DNA of 64,000 nucleotides from Hellea sp. (GCA_020629545.1 JAHDDC010000001.1:118722-182721); one strand, 5' to 3'. Shown: positions 12,973 to 23,031, counted from the stretch's first letter. The notes: a model not told the origin generated them from the sequence alone. A program made the numbers and translations.

Positions 12973-14121
12973 CTAGTTTCCAAATCCGTAGGCACCTGGC
13001 CTGCGTCGTGTAAAGGACAAGATTAACCCTGCGGAAAAACAAAGAGCCAACATGGAAGACCCCCCATACGAAATGAAGGGCAAGGTCATACCTTTTGGCG
13101 GCGCCATGTTAAGATTGACGAACAGATTTATAAGCATTTGGATGCCGATCATCGTCGCTAAACCTGCAACTGCAAGCTGACAAAAATAATCATTGAGCTT
13201 TAGCGCGTTTCTGAAACACCGAATAACAAAACCGGCAAGGAGCACCATAATAATTGCCGAGATCAGAAATCCGAATTCTTCGACTGTGACAGCAAAAATA
13301 AAGTCGGTATGGCCGTCAGGGAGACTAAATTTCACATCCCCCTCGCCCGGACCTCGACCAAAAAATCCACCGCTACTGATGGCTTCTAGCGCCCGCTCAG
13401 TCTGATAATTATCGTCACCGGCAGGGCTCAAAAATCGCATGATCCGAGATTGAACATGCGGCATGAATATGTAAGCTGCGAACGCGGCCATGGCTGATCC
13501 TGCCAACATGAACAACATCCAACCGAGTGACAAGCCAGCAAAAAAGAAAACGGCCGCGAAACAGACAGTAACAAGGAAAGATTGCCCGAAATCTGGTTGC
13601 TGAATCAGGAAAAATATCAATAAAAGATAAGCCGAAAAAACAATCGGAACAGCAGGCACACTCAGATCTCTTTTTCCGACAGAAAACATCCAAGCTGCAA
13701 AAACGACGAAAGCAGGCTTGGCAAATTCAGAGGGCTGAAGTCCAAAAGGACCTATAGACAGCCAGCGTTTTGCGCCCTTAACTTCGTAACCTGCTATTTG
13801 AACGATGCAAAGAAGCACCAAACTGCCGAGCAAAGTTAAAACGGCAATTCGCCTTGCATTGACCGTATTGAAGAATGAAAGAAAGGTAGCCCCAAAGAAA
13901 CCCAATAAAACAAATATGCTGTGCCGATACAGGAAGTAAAACGGGTCATCCAACCTCAGGCGCTCAGCAGCAGCTGGCGACGCCGCCATAGACAAGATCA
14001 ATCCCGTTCCCAAAAGACAAACAAAGAAAGCTAAAGTTAGATGATCGACGCTTCGCCACCATTCGAAAAATGGCGATCGAGCGGTCCGAGATCGCGACAT
14101 AGCATTTGTAAGCGTTGTCAC
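12973..14121 (-). CDS. ftsW: Peptidoglycan glycosyltransferase FtsW (SEDS family)
   Basis: FtsW polymerises lipid II at the septum together with its partner transpeptidase FtsI, encoded in the same cluster. The 382-residue protein has about ten hydrophobic helices and the SEDS-family segments GAKRWLSIGPFGLQPSEFAK and the later loop with GLPDGHTDFIFAV-like sequence (here LPDGHTDFIFAV), followed by PFISYGGSS. The start is a GTG that overlaps the murD stop (GTGA); an alternative ATG lies seven codons later. Length is normal. Confidence 0.96.
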   Translation of the reverse strand: MTTLTNAMSRSRTARSPFFEWWRSVDHLTLAFFVCLLGTGLILSMAASPAAAERLRLDDPFYFLYRHSIFVLLGFFGATFLSFFNTVNARRIAVLTLLGSLVLLCIVQIAGYEVKGAKRWLSIGPFGLQPSEFAKPAFVVFAAWMFSVGKRDLSVPAVPIVFSAYLLLIFFLIQQPDFGQSFLVTVCFAAVFFFAGLSLGWMLFMLAGSAMAAFAAYIFMPHVQSRIMRFLSPAGDDNYQTERALEAISSGGFFGRGPGEGDVKFSLPDGHTDFIFAVTVEEFGFLISAIIMVLLAGFVIRCFRNALKLNDYFCQLAVAGLATMIGIQMLINLFVNLNMAPPKGMTLPFISYGGSSMLALCFSAGLILSFTRRRPGAYGFGN

Positions 14122-15563
14122 GCTGCGCTTCCCCGACGAGATATCGCGTCTTTTTCGCGTATGAACATTTCTGATAATCGATTGACCTGATCTCTGAAAG
14201 CGTCACCCCTGACTTCAAAATTCTTAAACTGATCAAAACTTGCACAAGCTGGCGATAACAAAACGATTGGATTTTGCACATTGGAATTCAGGGCGTCTCT
14301 CAGCGCACATAGAACCGCCATTTCCAGTGTCCCCGAGACCTTATTCTCGACTTTGGCTTTTGAAAGAGTTTTGTGAAAGCTCGGCGCAGCTTCACCAATC
14401 AAATAGGCTTTGCGCAAATTGTCAAACAATGGCGTTAAAGGATCTATCCCGTCGGATTTGGCCTGACCCCCGGCAATCCAGAATATGTTCTTATAAGACG
14501 CGAGAGCTTGCCGAGCTGCATCAGCATTTGTGGCTTTACTATCATTGACGAATCTAACTTTGACGATTTCGCCAACTGTTTCCATGCGGTGCTCAAGCCC
14601 GGGAAAACCTAAGATCGCTTCTCCTACAGACTGTGCGTCTATCCCGAAAGTGCTAACGGCAGCATAAGCCGCCGCAGCGTTTTGCCAGTTGTGCATTCCC
14701 TCAAGCGCTTTAGCTTTGTTCAAATTGGCAACTTCAACAACTTTTGCACCTTGAGAACAGTAGAGCTTCCCTTTTAGGGCGCAAACGCCGTGTCCCAAGG
14801 ATTTTCGACCTGATATCGGAATTATACTCCGGCCATTAGCCACTTTTAATTCAGAACAAATCCGTTTGCCTTCAGCATTGTCTACTCCAATGACAACCGT
14901 ATCTGCCTTCGTTTGATTGAGGAATATGCGTCTCTTCGCAACTTCATACCCATCCATATTGCCATGACGATCCAAATGATCGGGTGTTAGATTTAAGAAC
15001 ACGGCAACATTGGCTCGCAACGACCTCGTTCGTTCTAACTGATATGATGATAATTCGAGCACATAATAGGTTCCCGAATGCATACTATCGAGGTCCAGTA
15101 CTGCTCGACCGATATTACCACCGATCTGTGCATCACGTCCGCAAGCACTTAAGACATGACCGATTAAAGATGTCGTCGTAGATTTCCCATTTGTGCCTGT
15201 AACCGCGATAATTTTAGGCCGGTTTTCCGGCGCGCGCGCCATAACTTCGCGGGCAAATATTTCTATGTCGCAGATAATTGGGACGCCCGCTGCTTTGGCT
15301 TCAGTCGCGGTCCAATGCGGCTCTGGTAGATTATCTGGAACGCCAGGAGATAATAGCAATTCATCAATTTCTGACCAATCGGCCTTATTTAAATCTGCTA
15401 TCGGCACACCCTGATTTTCAGCTTTTTTGACTGTCTGCGAATTGTCATCCCAAGCCAACACTTTAGCTCCACCGGCTTTTAACGATAAAGCTGCCGTTAT
15501 ACCAGTTCGCCCCAGCCCAAAGACCGCTATAGTTTTCCCTTTAAATGTTCCAGCCTTAATCAT
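14118..15563 (-). CDS. murD: UDP-N-acetylmuramoylalanine--D-glutamate ligase MurD
   Basis: MurD adds D-glutamate to UDP-MurNAc-L-Ala in the cytoplasm. The 481-residue protein begins with a UDP-binding Rossmann-like segment (FGLGRTG), has the ATP-binding motif GTNGKSTT at residues 123-130, the central-domain LNLTPDHLDRHG, and the C-terminal SKATN segment (VRFVNDSKATNADA) that binds D-glutamate. Length is slightly above the E. coli enzyme, as is usual in this class. It starts 4 bases after the mraY stop with only a weak ribosome-binding site, and overlaps ftsW, so translation coupling is likely. Confidence 0.97.
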   Translation of the reverse strand: MIKAGTFKGKTIAVFGLGRTGITAALSLKAGGAKVLAWDDNSQTVKKAENQGVPIADLNKADWSEIDELLLSPGVPDNLPEPHWTATEAKAAGVPIICDIEIFAREVMARAPENRPKIIAVTGTNGKSTTTSLIGHVLSACGRDAQIGGNIGRAVLDLDSMHSGTYYVLELSSYQLERTRSLRANVAVFLNLTPDHLDRHGNMDGYEVAKRRIFLNQTKADTVVIGVDNAEGKRICSELKVANGRSIIPISGRKSLGHGVCALKGKLYCSQGAKVVEVANLNKAKALEGMHNWQNAAAAYAAVSTFGIDAQSVGEAILGFPGLEHRMETVGEIVKVRFVNDSKATNADAARQALASYKNIFWIAGGQAKSDGIDPLTPLFDNLRKAYLIGEAAPSFHKTLSKAKVENKVSGTLEMAVLCALRDALNSNVQNPIVLLSPACASFDQFKNFEVRGDAFRDQVNRLSEMFIREKDAISRRGSAA

Positions 15564-15567
15564 CGGT

Positions 15568-16662
15568 CTACCGCAGTTTCAGAGTTGAGAGTCCTATCAA
15601 TGCGAGTACAATCGCAATGATCCAAAAGCGAATAACAATAGTGGGTTCGGCCCAGCCCTTTTTCTCATAGTGATGATGAATTGGCGCCATTCGGAAAACC
15701 CGTTTTCCTGTTAGCTTGAATGACGCCACCTGCACGATCACAGAAACAGCCTCAAGCACAAATAGCCCGCCAATAATGGCTAGTACAATTTCGTGTTTGA
15801 TGGCTACAGCGGTTGAACCTAGCGCACCGCCCAGCGCTAAAGATCCTGTATCGCCCATAAACACCATGGCTGGCGGCGCATTATACCATAAGAAGCCGAG
15901 TCCAGCGCCAATGATAGCGCCGAGAAAAATGGTGATTTCGGCACTGCCTTTGACAAAAGGCACACCCAGATATTCACTAAAGTTAAAATTTCCAACCAGA
16001 TAGGCAATAAATGCTAAGCTCATACAGGCGATCATCACCGGAACGATTGCGAGGCCATCAAGTCCATCCGTGAGATTGACTGCATTGGCTGATCCTACAA
16101 TGACCAAACATCCGAACGGAATGAAGAAAATACCCAGATTAATCCAAGTGTTTTTCAGGAGAGGAATTGCCAGTCCCGTATTAAACCCGTCTTCTGGCGT
16201 AACGGCGCCAGCCACCACATAACAGGCGACAGCAGCTATCAAAAATTCGAGAATCAGCTTGACCTTGCCGCTAAATCCTTTCGGGTTTTGCCGCGATACT
16301 TTCAGATAATCGTCGTAAAAACCAATCGCGCCGAATGAAACCGTAACCAAGAATACGGTCCAAAGAAATGGGCTATGGAGGTTTCCCCAAAGAAGTGTCG
16401 AAACCACAACAGACAACAAAATCAGCAAACCGCCCATGGTCGGGGTACCGGCCTTTTGAATAATATGGCTCTCTGGGCCATCTTCACGAATGGGTTGTCC
16501 CTTCCCTTGGCGCATTCGCAGCATGTTGATCATCCTCGGGCCAAGAATGAATGAAATCAACAAAGCTGTCATCAACGCACCGCCGACCCGAAACGTAATA
16601 TAGTTAAATAGATTGAAAGGTTGAAAATCTTCGGCCATGGGGGCGAGCCATTCATAAAACAT
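15568..16662 (-). CDS. mraY: Phospho-MurNAc-pentapeptide transferase MraY
   Basis: MraY transfers phospho-MurNAc-pentapeptide to undecaprenyl phosphate, forming lipid I, and is an integral membrane enzyme with ten helices. The 364-residue protein shows the polyprenyl-phosphate site segments [17 protein letters not shown] and [11 protein letters not shown], and the C-terminal loop with HHHYEKKGW. The ATG overlaps the murF end by 11 bases and has an AGGAG ribosome-binding site. Gene order murF-mraY-murD is standard. Confidence 0.98.
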   Translation of the reverse strand: MFYEWLAPMAEDFQPFNLFNYITFRVGGALMTALLISFILGPRMINMLRMRQGKGQPIREDGPESHIIQKAGTPTMGGLLILLSVVVSTLLWGNLHSPFLWTVFLVTVSFGAIGFYDDYLKVSRQNPKGFSGKVKLILEFLIAAVACYVVAGAVTPEDGFNTGLAIPLLKNTWINLGIFFIPFGCLVIVGSANAVNLTDGLDGLAIVPVMIACMSLAFIAYLVGNFNFSEYLGVPFVKGSAEITIFLGAIIGAGLGFLWYNAPPAMVFMGDTGSLALGGALGSTAVAIKHEIVLAIIGGLFVLEAVSVIVQVASFKLTGKRVFRMAPIHHHYEKKGWAEPTIVIRFWIIAIVLALIGLSTLKLR

Positions 16663-18040
16663 CGGCCACTCCTTTTTGTTCTTTTCTAATAGCCGCCACC
16701 AGTTTTCCTAGACCTGTTGCATTGGAGCCTTTGACTAGGACGGTATCACCATCCATGAGCTCTTCTTTTAGTGCTGTTAGAGCCGCTTCCCAGTCTCTTG
16801 CCCAAACGCCCCGCATCTTTCGTGGCAGCGCACCTTTAAGTGAACGCATACACTCGCCTAAAAATACAACCCGAGCGACATCTGCAGACATAAGAGGTTC
16901 AGCAAGATCTGCATGTAACTTTAATTCATCTTTTCCAAGTTCAAACATATCGCCAAGTACGGCCAGCTTTCGTCCAGACGTTCGACTTGAAAGCGCCCGA
17001 ATGGCCGCGCCCATTGACTCTGGGTTGGCGTTATAACTGTCGTCAATCAGCGTGAACACCTTGCCATCGAGTTTGACGTCTATTGCCTCGCCGCGCCCAG
17101 GGAGTGCCCTAAAACCTGATAGGGCTTTAACAGCTAAATCTATTTCAATTCCAGCAGCATGGCTTGCCGCTATAGCGCACGCTGCATTTTGCACCCAATG
17201 CAAGCCGTCGAGCGGCAACTTGAGCTTGAATGTTTTGTCGCCGTGATGAATATCAGCATATATAACGCCTGTTCCCAAGATTGCATTCGAGATGCGAAAG
17301 CTTGCGTCTGGATGTTCACCAAAACTTACGATTTTAGCTTTCTTTTTTTGCGCGGCTTCTGACAAAAATTCAAAATACTTGTCATCCCGGTTTAAGATAG
17401 CTGTTCCGCCATCAACCAGGCCGTCAAATATCTCGGCCTTTGCCGATGCAATGGCGTCAACATTTTTGAAAAACGCTAGGTGCGCGGGTGCTATTTTCGT
17501 GATTACGGCAACTTGGGGCGCAATAAGGGGTGAAAGGTCAGCTAGCTCTCCTGCGTGGTTCATACCGACTTCGAATACACCAAAATCCGTATCTGGCGGC
17601 ATGGCTGCGAGTGTTAATGGTACGCCCCAGTGATTATTGAAGGACTTTTGTGACTTATGGGTTCGTCCAACCGCCATACAAATCACGGACATGGCTTCCT
17701 TCAGGCTCGTTTTCCCAACGCTCCCGGTGACGGCAATACGTTTCGCATTTGATCGATTCCGCGACGCAATCGCCAAGGCTCTCATGGCCTTTAGGCTATC
17801 TTCAACGATTAATGCCGGAGCCTGCTCATTAGGATTTTCTGAGATCACAGCCGCCGCGCCAGCTGCTCTAGCCGCTGGAATAAAATCATGCCCATCGCGG
17901 ACATCTTTGAGCGGGATAAAGAGGTCTCCCCAGGTCAGTGACCGCGTATCAATTGAAAGCCCGCCGACCATCCAACTGCCTTTGGCTTCGCCACCAGTCG
18001 CGATTGCCGCTTCCTCGGATGTCCAAAGCTTATTGCTCAT
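16652..18040 (-). CDS. murF: UDP-MurNAc-tripeptide--D-Ala-D-Ala ligase MurF
   Basis: MurF adds the D-Ala-D-Ala dipeptide to UDP-MurNAc-tripeptide, the last cytoplasmic step of precursor synthesis. The 462-residue Mur ligase has the ATP loop GSVGKT at residues 106-111, the middle-domain segment [12 protein letters not shown], and [11 protein letters not shown], the MurF signature in the C-terminal domain. It overlaps murE at the start by 4 bases (ATGA) and mraY at the end. It works between murE and mraY in the pathway, matching gene order. Confidence 0.97.
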   Translation of the reverse strand: MSNKLWTSEEAAIATGGEAKGSWMVGGLSIDTRSLTWGDLFIPLKDVRDGHDFIPAARAAGAAAVISENPNEQAPALIVEDSLKAMRALAIASRNRSNAKRIAVTGSVGKTSLKEAMSVICMAVGRTHKSQKSFNNHWGVPLTLAAMPPDTDFGVFEVGMNHAGELADLSPLIAPQVAVITKIAPAHLAFFKNVDAIASAKAEIFDGLVDGGTAILNRDDKYFEFLSEAAQKKKAKIVSFGEHPDASFRISNAILGTGVIYADIHHGDKTFKLKLPLDGLHWVQNAACAIAASHAAGIEIDLAVKALSGFRALPGRGEAIDVKLDGKVFTLIDDSYNANPESMGAAIRALSSRTSGRKLAVLGDMFELGKDELKLHADLAEPLMSADVARVVFLGECMRSLKGALPRKMRGVWARDWEAALTALKEELMDGDTVLVKGSNATGLGKLVAAIRKEQKGVADVL

Positions 18041-19473
18041 ACAGAAAGCTCCTTGAGCGCGCTTTGTGCCTGTAAAACATCGGAAAATGGAATGATTTCA
18101 TCGCCAATGATCTGACCTTGTTCATGGCCTTTCCCTGCAATTATCAAACAATCTTTTGGACCTAACAAAGAGATGCCATGATGAATGGCCGCCGCCCGAT
18201 CTCCAAACTCTTCAGCGTCAGGGCACCCTTTCAAAACAGCCTTACGTATTGCGGCCGCGTTTTCTGTTCGGGGATTATCGTCCGTGACGATAACTTGGTC
18301 AGCCAACTTTGCGGCCATAGCCCCCATTTTTGGCCTTTTGCTTGGGTCTCGATCCCCGCCGCATCCAAACACGATTATTAACTGGCCCATCGTATGAGGA
18401 CGGACGCTCCGTAAAAGTTTGTCCAGCCCGTCTTCTGTATGGGCAAAATCGACCAGTATTGGCGCACCCGCAGTTGTGCGACCGGCAAGTTCCAGACGCC
18501 CAGAAACACCCTTTAAATTGGACAGCGCCGCAATAGCTGTTTCAACATCCACACCAGTTTCTATCGCTAATCCAAGTGCAGCGACGGCGTTCAGGACTTG
18601 AAACTCACCGACCAACGGGATTTCGACTTTGTACCGCTTTTGATTGACAATGAGATCAACGCGTTGGCTCGCTGCCTTGGGCATAACCTCATCAATTCGA
18701 ATATTTTGCCCGGCCCACCCGGCGCGAATGACCTTCTGGCCTTGCTCTTCACAAGTCTTGGCCAATCTTTGACCGTACTCATCATTAACATTGATGACGA
18801 CTGGCGCGCTTTTCGGCGTGAGCTCTGTGAATAGCCGAGCCTTAGCAGCGTAATAATCGTCTATATCAGGATGATAGTCGAAATGGTCTTGCGTTAGATT
18901 TGAAAAACCAGATGCTGAGATTTCAACATAATCCAGTCTAAACTGTTTTAATCCGTGACTTGACGCTTCCATACCAACATGAGTGACACCCATCGATTCT
19001 AGCTTGTTCAACGTCTCATGAAGAACCAATGCGTCCGGCGTGGTGTGGCTCAGAGGAAGGTATTCGTCATCAAAGCGCACTCCCAGCGTACCAAAACACG
19101 CTGATTTCAATCCCGAAAACGACCAAATTTGCCGCAAAAACTCTACCGTCGAACTTTTGCCATTTGTGCCCGTCATCGCCACAAGTGTTTCGGGTTGACC
19201 TGGAAACAATCGGCGCGCGAGCTTACTATAAACCAATCGCGGGTTTTCATGTCCAATATATGGCAGATCAATCGGCAGACCTGGCGTTGATAAGATGGCC
19301 GATGCACCGTTTTCCAATGCTGCCTCGATGTATTCCCTGCCATCAGCGACTGTTCCCGGAAGCGCCGCGAATAACATACCCGGCTTGACTGTTCGGCTGT
19401 CGCAAGACATGCCAGTGATTTCCACGTCTGGACCAGTATGCATTAATGGCGCGATGAGTTCAGAGAGCATCAT
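18037..19473 (-). CDS. murE: UDP-MurNAc-L-Ala-D-Glu--meso-diaminopimelate ligase MurE
   Basis: MurE adds the third stem residue. The 478-residue protein has the ATP motif GTNGKSST at residues 102-109 and the substrate-specificity motif DNPR at residues 399-402. DNPR is typical of enzymes that use meso-diaminopimelate, so the cell wall is predicted to be the ordinary Gram-negative type. The first of two adjacent ATG codons overlaps the ftsI stop (ATGA). Codon use and length are unremarkable. Confidence 0.97.
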   Translation of the reverse strand: MMLSELIAPLMHTGPDVEITGMSCDSRTVKPGMLFAALPGTVADGREYIEAALENGASAILSTPGLPIDLPYIGHENPRLVYSKLARRLFPGQPETLVAMTGTNGKSSTVEFLRQIWSFSGLKSACFGTLGVRFDDEYLPLSHTTPDALVLHETLNKLESMGVTHVGMEASSHGLKQFRLDYVEISASGFSNLTQDHFDYHPDIDDYYAAKARLFTELTPKSAPVVINVNDEYGQRLAKTCEEQGQKVIRAGWAGQNIRIDEVMPKAASQRVDLIVNQKRYKVEIPLVGEFQVLNAVAALGLAIETGVDVETAIAALSNLKGVSGRLELAGRTTAGAPILVDFAHTEDGLDKLLRSVRPHTMGQLIIVFGCGGDRDPSKRPKMGAMAAKLADQVIVTDDNPRTENAAAIRKAVLKGCPDAEEFGDRAAAIHHGISLLGPKDCLIIAGKGHEQGQIIGDEIIPFSDVLQAQSALKELSV

Positions 19474-21149
19474 TGTAAGGCCCCCTGTTCCGAAAACGGG
19501 CTCAGAGCAATGGGCCCAACATTTCTCTTAACGTTGAGAATGGGCCCTATGCGTTCGATAATAGCACGTGTTGTTGGGGCTGCGTTCCAGCCCGCGGTCG
19601 CATAGCCGTAAGTCCCTTCAACAGCTTTTGGCTCATCGAAAGTCACGAAAACCACATATTTCGGGTCTTCATAAGGAAAGGCCGAAATGAATGACGACAC
19701 AAGCCGTTTCGTATCATAGCCATCCCGGCTTGGCTTATCGGCTGTTCCTGTTTTACCCATTACTGAATAGCCTTTAACGCGCGCATTCCTACCCGTCCCG
19801 TCGGTCGCTACATAGCGCATCAAGTCGCGCAAGGTCTTAGAAGTTTGATTTGATATAACGCGGTGTTTCTTGACCGGATGCCCAGAGTCTCTCTTTCGTA
19901 AAGTTGGCTTTACATATTCTCCGCCATTTAGCAGCCCAGCCATAGCCGTGGTCAAAGCCAGCGGCGTCACGGAAATACCGTGCCCATATGAAACTGTGAC
20001 GGTCGTGATGTCTTGCCACTCTTTCTGAACTTGCGGCGCGGCGCTTTCGACCAACTCAATCGGTACCCGATCGAGAAGCCCTATCTCTTTAAGAAATGAC
20101 TGCTGACGATCACCGCCAACACGTAGGGCCATCAACGCAGTTCCACGATTTGAACTTTCAGCGAGGATTTCCGGCATCGCCAAAGGCATTTTACTCGGGT
20201 GATCATCGCTTATTACTTTATCTCTAATTTTAAGGGGACGCTGAACAGGGAATTTTTCCACGAGATCTGTAACACCTTCCTCTAAAGCCATGGCCATTGT
20301 AATCGGCTTAAATACTGAGCCCAACTCATAGGTCGACATTGAGGCGTGATTATAGAGATTTTTAGGCAATGATGTGTCAGGGCGATTTGGATCATAATTT
20401 GGCAACGACGCCATTGCGAGAACCTCACCGGAATTAATGTCCATTACAATAGCTGCGGCCGTATCCGCTTCGAATTTTTCCATTGACCTGTTGAGCTCTT
20501 CAGCAACGGCATTTTGGACACGAAGATCAACAGACAAAGCTAAAGAAGGCGCGTTATCGCTCGACAGAACATCGTTGAAAGCCCGCTCTGCGCCAGCCAG
20601 TCCTTTTAAATCTACATCGGAAAAACCAACAACATGCGCAGCAAGATTGCCTCTAGGATATATGCGCTGTGGTTCCGTTTGAAAAATTAACCCCGGAATA
20701 CCTAAATGAAAAACGGCTTGCTTTTCTTTTGGCGTAAGGCCCCTACGAAGCAGAACTTGATCGCCGCGACGCTGCAGGCGTCGTAACAACTCATCCCGAG
20801 ATATATCAGTAAGGACTTCACTCAGCTGATCAACCAGCTCAGCTTTGTTCCAAATGTATTTAGTGCGAGCATAAAGCGCATAAGTTTCGAGTGTTGTTGC
20901 TAATAGCTCTCCATTGCGATCCACAATGTCGGCGCGATATTGCGGATGAGAACTTTTGTAAAAACGAGACCCATTGCTCTCTGTCAAAAGCGATATTTCT
21001 GCCAATCTGATAATGGCAACAATAAGCGCAAAAACGAATATCGCGGCCCCTATGCGAATTCTTATACGTCCCTCAGATACAGCCACATATTCGTTATCTT
21101 CAACATGCATCTGACGACGGATTGGACCGCCCTGATCAAACTGGGTCAC
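19470..21149 (-). CDS. ftsI: Septal peptidoglycan transpeptidase FtsI (PBP3)
   Basis: FtsI is the class B penicillin-binding protein that cross-links septal peptidoglycan with FtsW. The 559-residue protein has one membrane helix at about 31-50, a pedestal domain, and a transpeptidase domain with the three active-site motifs: SVFK at 278-281 (Ser278 nucleophile), SSN at 332-334 and KTGT at 466-469. The start is a GTG overlapping the ftsL stop (GTGA), with GAGG 7 bases upstream. The short cytoplasmic part and length are normal. Confidence 0.97.
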   Translation of the reverse strand: MTQFDQGGPIRRQMHVEDNEYVAVSEGRIRIRIGAAIFVFALIVAIIRLAEISLLTESNGSRFYKSSHPQYRADIVDRNGELLATTLETYALYARTKYIWNKAELVDQLSEVLTDISRDELLRRLQRRGDQVLLRRGLTPKEKQAVFHLGIPGLIFQTEPQRIYPRGNLAAHVVGFSDVDLKGLAGAERAFNDVLSSDNAPSLALSVDLRVQNAVAEELNRSMEKFEADTAAAIVMDINSGEVLAMASLPNYDPNRPDTSLPKNLYNHASMSTYELGSVFKPITMAMALEEGVTDLVEKFPVQRPLKIRDKVISDDHPSKMPLAMPEILAESSNRGTALMALRVGGDRQQSFLKEIGLLDRVPIELVESAAPQVQKEWQDITTVTVSYGHGISVTPLALTTAMAGLLNGGEYVKPTLRKRDSGHPVKKHRVISNQTSKTLRDLMRYVATDGTGRNARVKGYSVMGKTGTADKPSRDGYDTKRLVSSFISAFPYEDPKYVVFVTFDEPKAVEGTYGYATAGWNAAPTTRAIIERIGPILNVKRNVGPIALSPFSEQGALQ

Positions 21150-21490
21150 GGCTGCACCTCGGTTTCAGCAACTCGCAACGGGAATATTTCAACAATATCT
21201 TTAGCGATGATCATCTGACTCGCTTGAATTGGCGAAAGCTCAAGCTTTTTGGAGGAAAGCTCACTAAGCCGGGAAGGACTTTCAAGATGAGCAAGTTCAG
21301 CTTTGAGGACTTTAATGGCTATTTCTTCGGACCTGACAATCTGCTCCAATTGAGCCGCCTCAGCCTTTGCTGTTTGCGCCCGCATTTTCACAAAATACAA
21401 ACATATAGTCAGGATCACACCAACCAAAAACAAGACAAACACGACTCCGCCGCCAGAACGCTGCCCATATGCCGAATACTGCCCCCTCAT
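21146..21490 (-). CDS. ftsL: Cell division protein FtsL
   Basis: FtsL is a small bitopic membrane protein that forms a coiled-coil with FtsB and activates FtsWI. The 114-residue product has a short glycine-rich cytoplasmic tail, a membrane helix at about residues 16-36 (VVFVLFLVGVILTICLYFV) and a periplasmic coiled-coil with heptad-like Ala, Leu, Ile and Glu positions. Sequence conservation of FtsL is low, so the call rests on position between rsmH and ftsI, size and topology. I chose the ATG that overlaps the rsmH stop (ATGA), because AGGTGG lies 5 bases upstream; a GTG three codons earlier is the alternative. Confidence 0.9.
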   Translation of the reverse strand: MRGQYSAYGQRSGGGVVFVLFLVGVILTICLYFVKMRAQTAKAEAAQLEQIVRSEEIAIKVLKAELAHLESPSRLSELSSKKLELSPIQASQMIIAKDIVEIFPLRVAETEVQP

Positions 21491-22470
21491 GCCGCCCACC
21501 TGTAGTCATGAATCTGAGGCGCCTTAGGCATCAGGCTTTCATCTTGATTAAATGCCGGCGCGCTCGTTCTAATGGCCCACCTTAGACGCGCAGAGCGCGA
21601 TCTGACATTTTCAGTCAACTCCGTTGCGGCAGGTAAGATCGCCGATCTTTGAGAGACTTGAAAACTCGGATGAAAATCATCCTCTTCCGTTAACGGCATA
21701 TATCGAGAGCCCTTTGATGGACGCTCAGACCGACGCCTGACGAACTTTTTGACCATCCGGTCTTCTAACGAATGAAAGGAAACAACAATCAGCCGCCCGC
21801 CTGGCTTCAATATCTTTTCTGCCGCAATTAGACCACGATAAAGCTCACCAAGCTCATCATTTATAAAAATCCGGAGGGCCTGAAAAACGCGCGTCGCCGG
21901 GTGAATTTTACCTGTTCTACCCAGGGCTTTTTCAATAATGCCCGCAAGCTCACCTGTTGTTAATATTTTCCCATTTTCGCGAGCATGAACGATCGATTGG
22001 GCTGCACGCCTGGCACGTTTTTCCTCGCCGTAAATCTGAAAAATTCGGATCATATCTTTTTCAGACAAATTGTTGACCGCATCCGACGCCGTTGGTCCAG
22101 ACACACTCATTCGCATATCAAGAGGCCCCTCGCGCATAAATGAAAATCCTCGCTCAGCCTGATCAAGCTGCATGGATGATACGCCAATATCGAGAACAAC
22201 AGCATCAACCTTTTCAGAGCCCAAAACTGTGTCCATTTTGGAAAAGGGCGTTTCGATGAGTTCAAATCGTCGATCATACTCCTTGGTTAATTCACTCGCG
22301 CGAAGCTTCACATTGGGATCCTGATCAAGACCAACCACACGGCAGCTACTCGACTTCAGGATAGCTTCGGAGTAGCCGCCATTTCCAAATGTTCCATCAA
22401 CGTAGATTTCACCGTCTTTAGCCTGAAGGGCCTCCAAAACCTCTTGGAGCATAACAGGATAGTGCATCAT
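21487..22470 (-). CDS. rsmH: 16S rRNA m4C1402 methyltransferase RsmH (MraW)
   Basis: RsmH methylates N4 of C1402 in 16S rRNA with S-adenosylmethionine. The 327-residue protein has the SAM-binding motif DGTFGNGGYSEAIL (residues 25-38), the segment VVLDIGVSSMQLDQAERGFSF (split as VVLDIGVSSMQLD then AERGFSF), and the C-terminal VSFHSLEDRMVK. Length and position between mraZ and ftsL are standard. The start overlaps the mraZ stop by four bases. Confidence 0.97.
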   Translation of the reverse strand: MMHYPVMLQEVLEALQAKDGEIYVDGTFGNGGYSEAILKSSSCRVVGLDQDPNVKLRASELTKEYDRRFELIETPFSKMDTVLGSEKVDAVVLDIGVSSMQLDQAERGFSFMREGPLDMRMSVSGPTASDAVNNLSEKDMIRIFQIYGEEKRARRAAQSIVHARENGKILTTGELAGIIEKALGRTGKIHPATRVFQALRIFINDELGELYRGLIAAEKILKPGGRLIVVSFHSLEDRMVKKFVRRRSERPSKGSRYMPLTEEDDFHPSFQVSQRSAILPAATELTENVRSRSARLRWAIRTSAPAFNQDESLMPKAPQIHDYRWAA

Positions 22471-22937
22471 TCGCCGCTCCCCTGCCCGGTAACCCGCGGG
22501 ATAGAAACCAACCTGCTGCGATTTTCGCGCGCTAAACGCCTGACATCGCCAACATGCGACTTATACGAATCGGGATTCCATATTTCGAATCGACGTCCCA
22601 AACCGACAAATGTCGCCTGACCGTTCAGACCTGCATATTCCGCGAGATCTTTGGGCAAAGTTACCCGCCCGCCACTATCAAAAGACAGCTTTCGACTTTC
22701 GGCAAAGATAGCCCGCTGTAATGCCATTCGCCCTTCATCATAATGATCCATGGTTTCCAGGGAACTCAAATAGCTCTCCATCAGGGCGATACCGCCGCCC
22801 TCAAGATACTCCCCGTCAAAGCTGGGCCACACGACGATCCCATCAAAGACACCACCGCCCACAACAGCACGAAAATCTGACGGCACAGAAATACGTCCCT
22901 TTGCGTCCAGATTATTTGTGGCCGTCGATAAAAACAT
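22467..22937 (-). CDS. mraZ: Transcriptional regulator MraZ
   Basis: MraZ is a ring-forming AbrB-like DNA-binding protein, first gene of the dcw cluster, and represses its own promoter in E. coli. The 156-residue protein holds two SpoVT/AbrB domains (about residues 5-50 and 80-125), with LDAKGRISVPSDFR in the first and DSGGRVTLPKDL in the second. Two ATGs compete: 22949 and 22937. I chose 22937 because GAGGGG lies 4-5 bases upstream and the family usually starts with MF(L)S. Direct TGGGAT repeats lie just upstream. Confidence 0.94.
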   Translation of the reverse strand: MFLSTATNNLDAKGRISVPSDFRAVVGGGVFDGIVVWPSFDGEYLEGGGIALMESYLSSLETMDHYDEGRMALQRAIFAESRKLSFDSGGRVTLPKDLAEYAGLNGQATFVGLGRRFEIWNPDSYKSHVGDVRRLARENRSRLVSIPRVTGQGSGE

Positions 22938-22947
22938 CTTTCCCCTC

Positions 22948-22967
22948 ATGGACTGGGATCAGTCCAT
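22948..22967. repeat. Perfect inverted repeat in the mraZ leader
   Basis: ATGGACT at 22948-22954 and AGTCCAT at 22961-22967 form 7-base arms around a 6-base spacer that contains part of a TGGGAT unit. It lies directly upstream of the mraZ ribosome-binding site. It could be a protein site or an RNA hairpin limiting mraZ translation; the sequence alone cannot separate these. Confidence 0.6.
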
Positions 22968-22999
22968 ATATTCTGGGATAACATGGGATTTTATGGGAT
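22954..22999 (+). promoter_or_regulatory. MraZ operator: four TGGGAT repeats in 10-base register
   Basis: TGGGAT occurs at 22954-22959, 22974-22979, 22984-22989 and 22994-22999. The last three have exact 10-base spacing and the first is 20 bases from the second, so all four lie on the same helical face. MraZ of E. coli binds TGGGN units separated by 5 bases, so this is the expected autoregulatory site. The repeats read on the strand opposite to mraZ. Confidence 0.8.
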
Positions 23000-23031
23000 A
23001 CAATGCCAAATTAGGGGAATATTAAGCATAA

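Noticed and set aside
17637..18056. 139-codon open frame on the plus strand over murF
   Set aside because: It is antisense to a well-conserved enzyme gene, has no ribosome-binding site and no domain.
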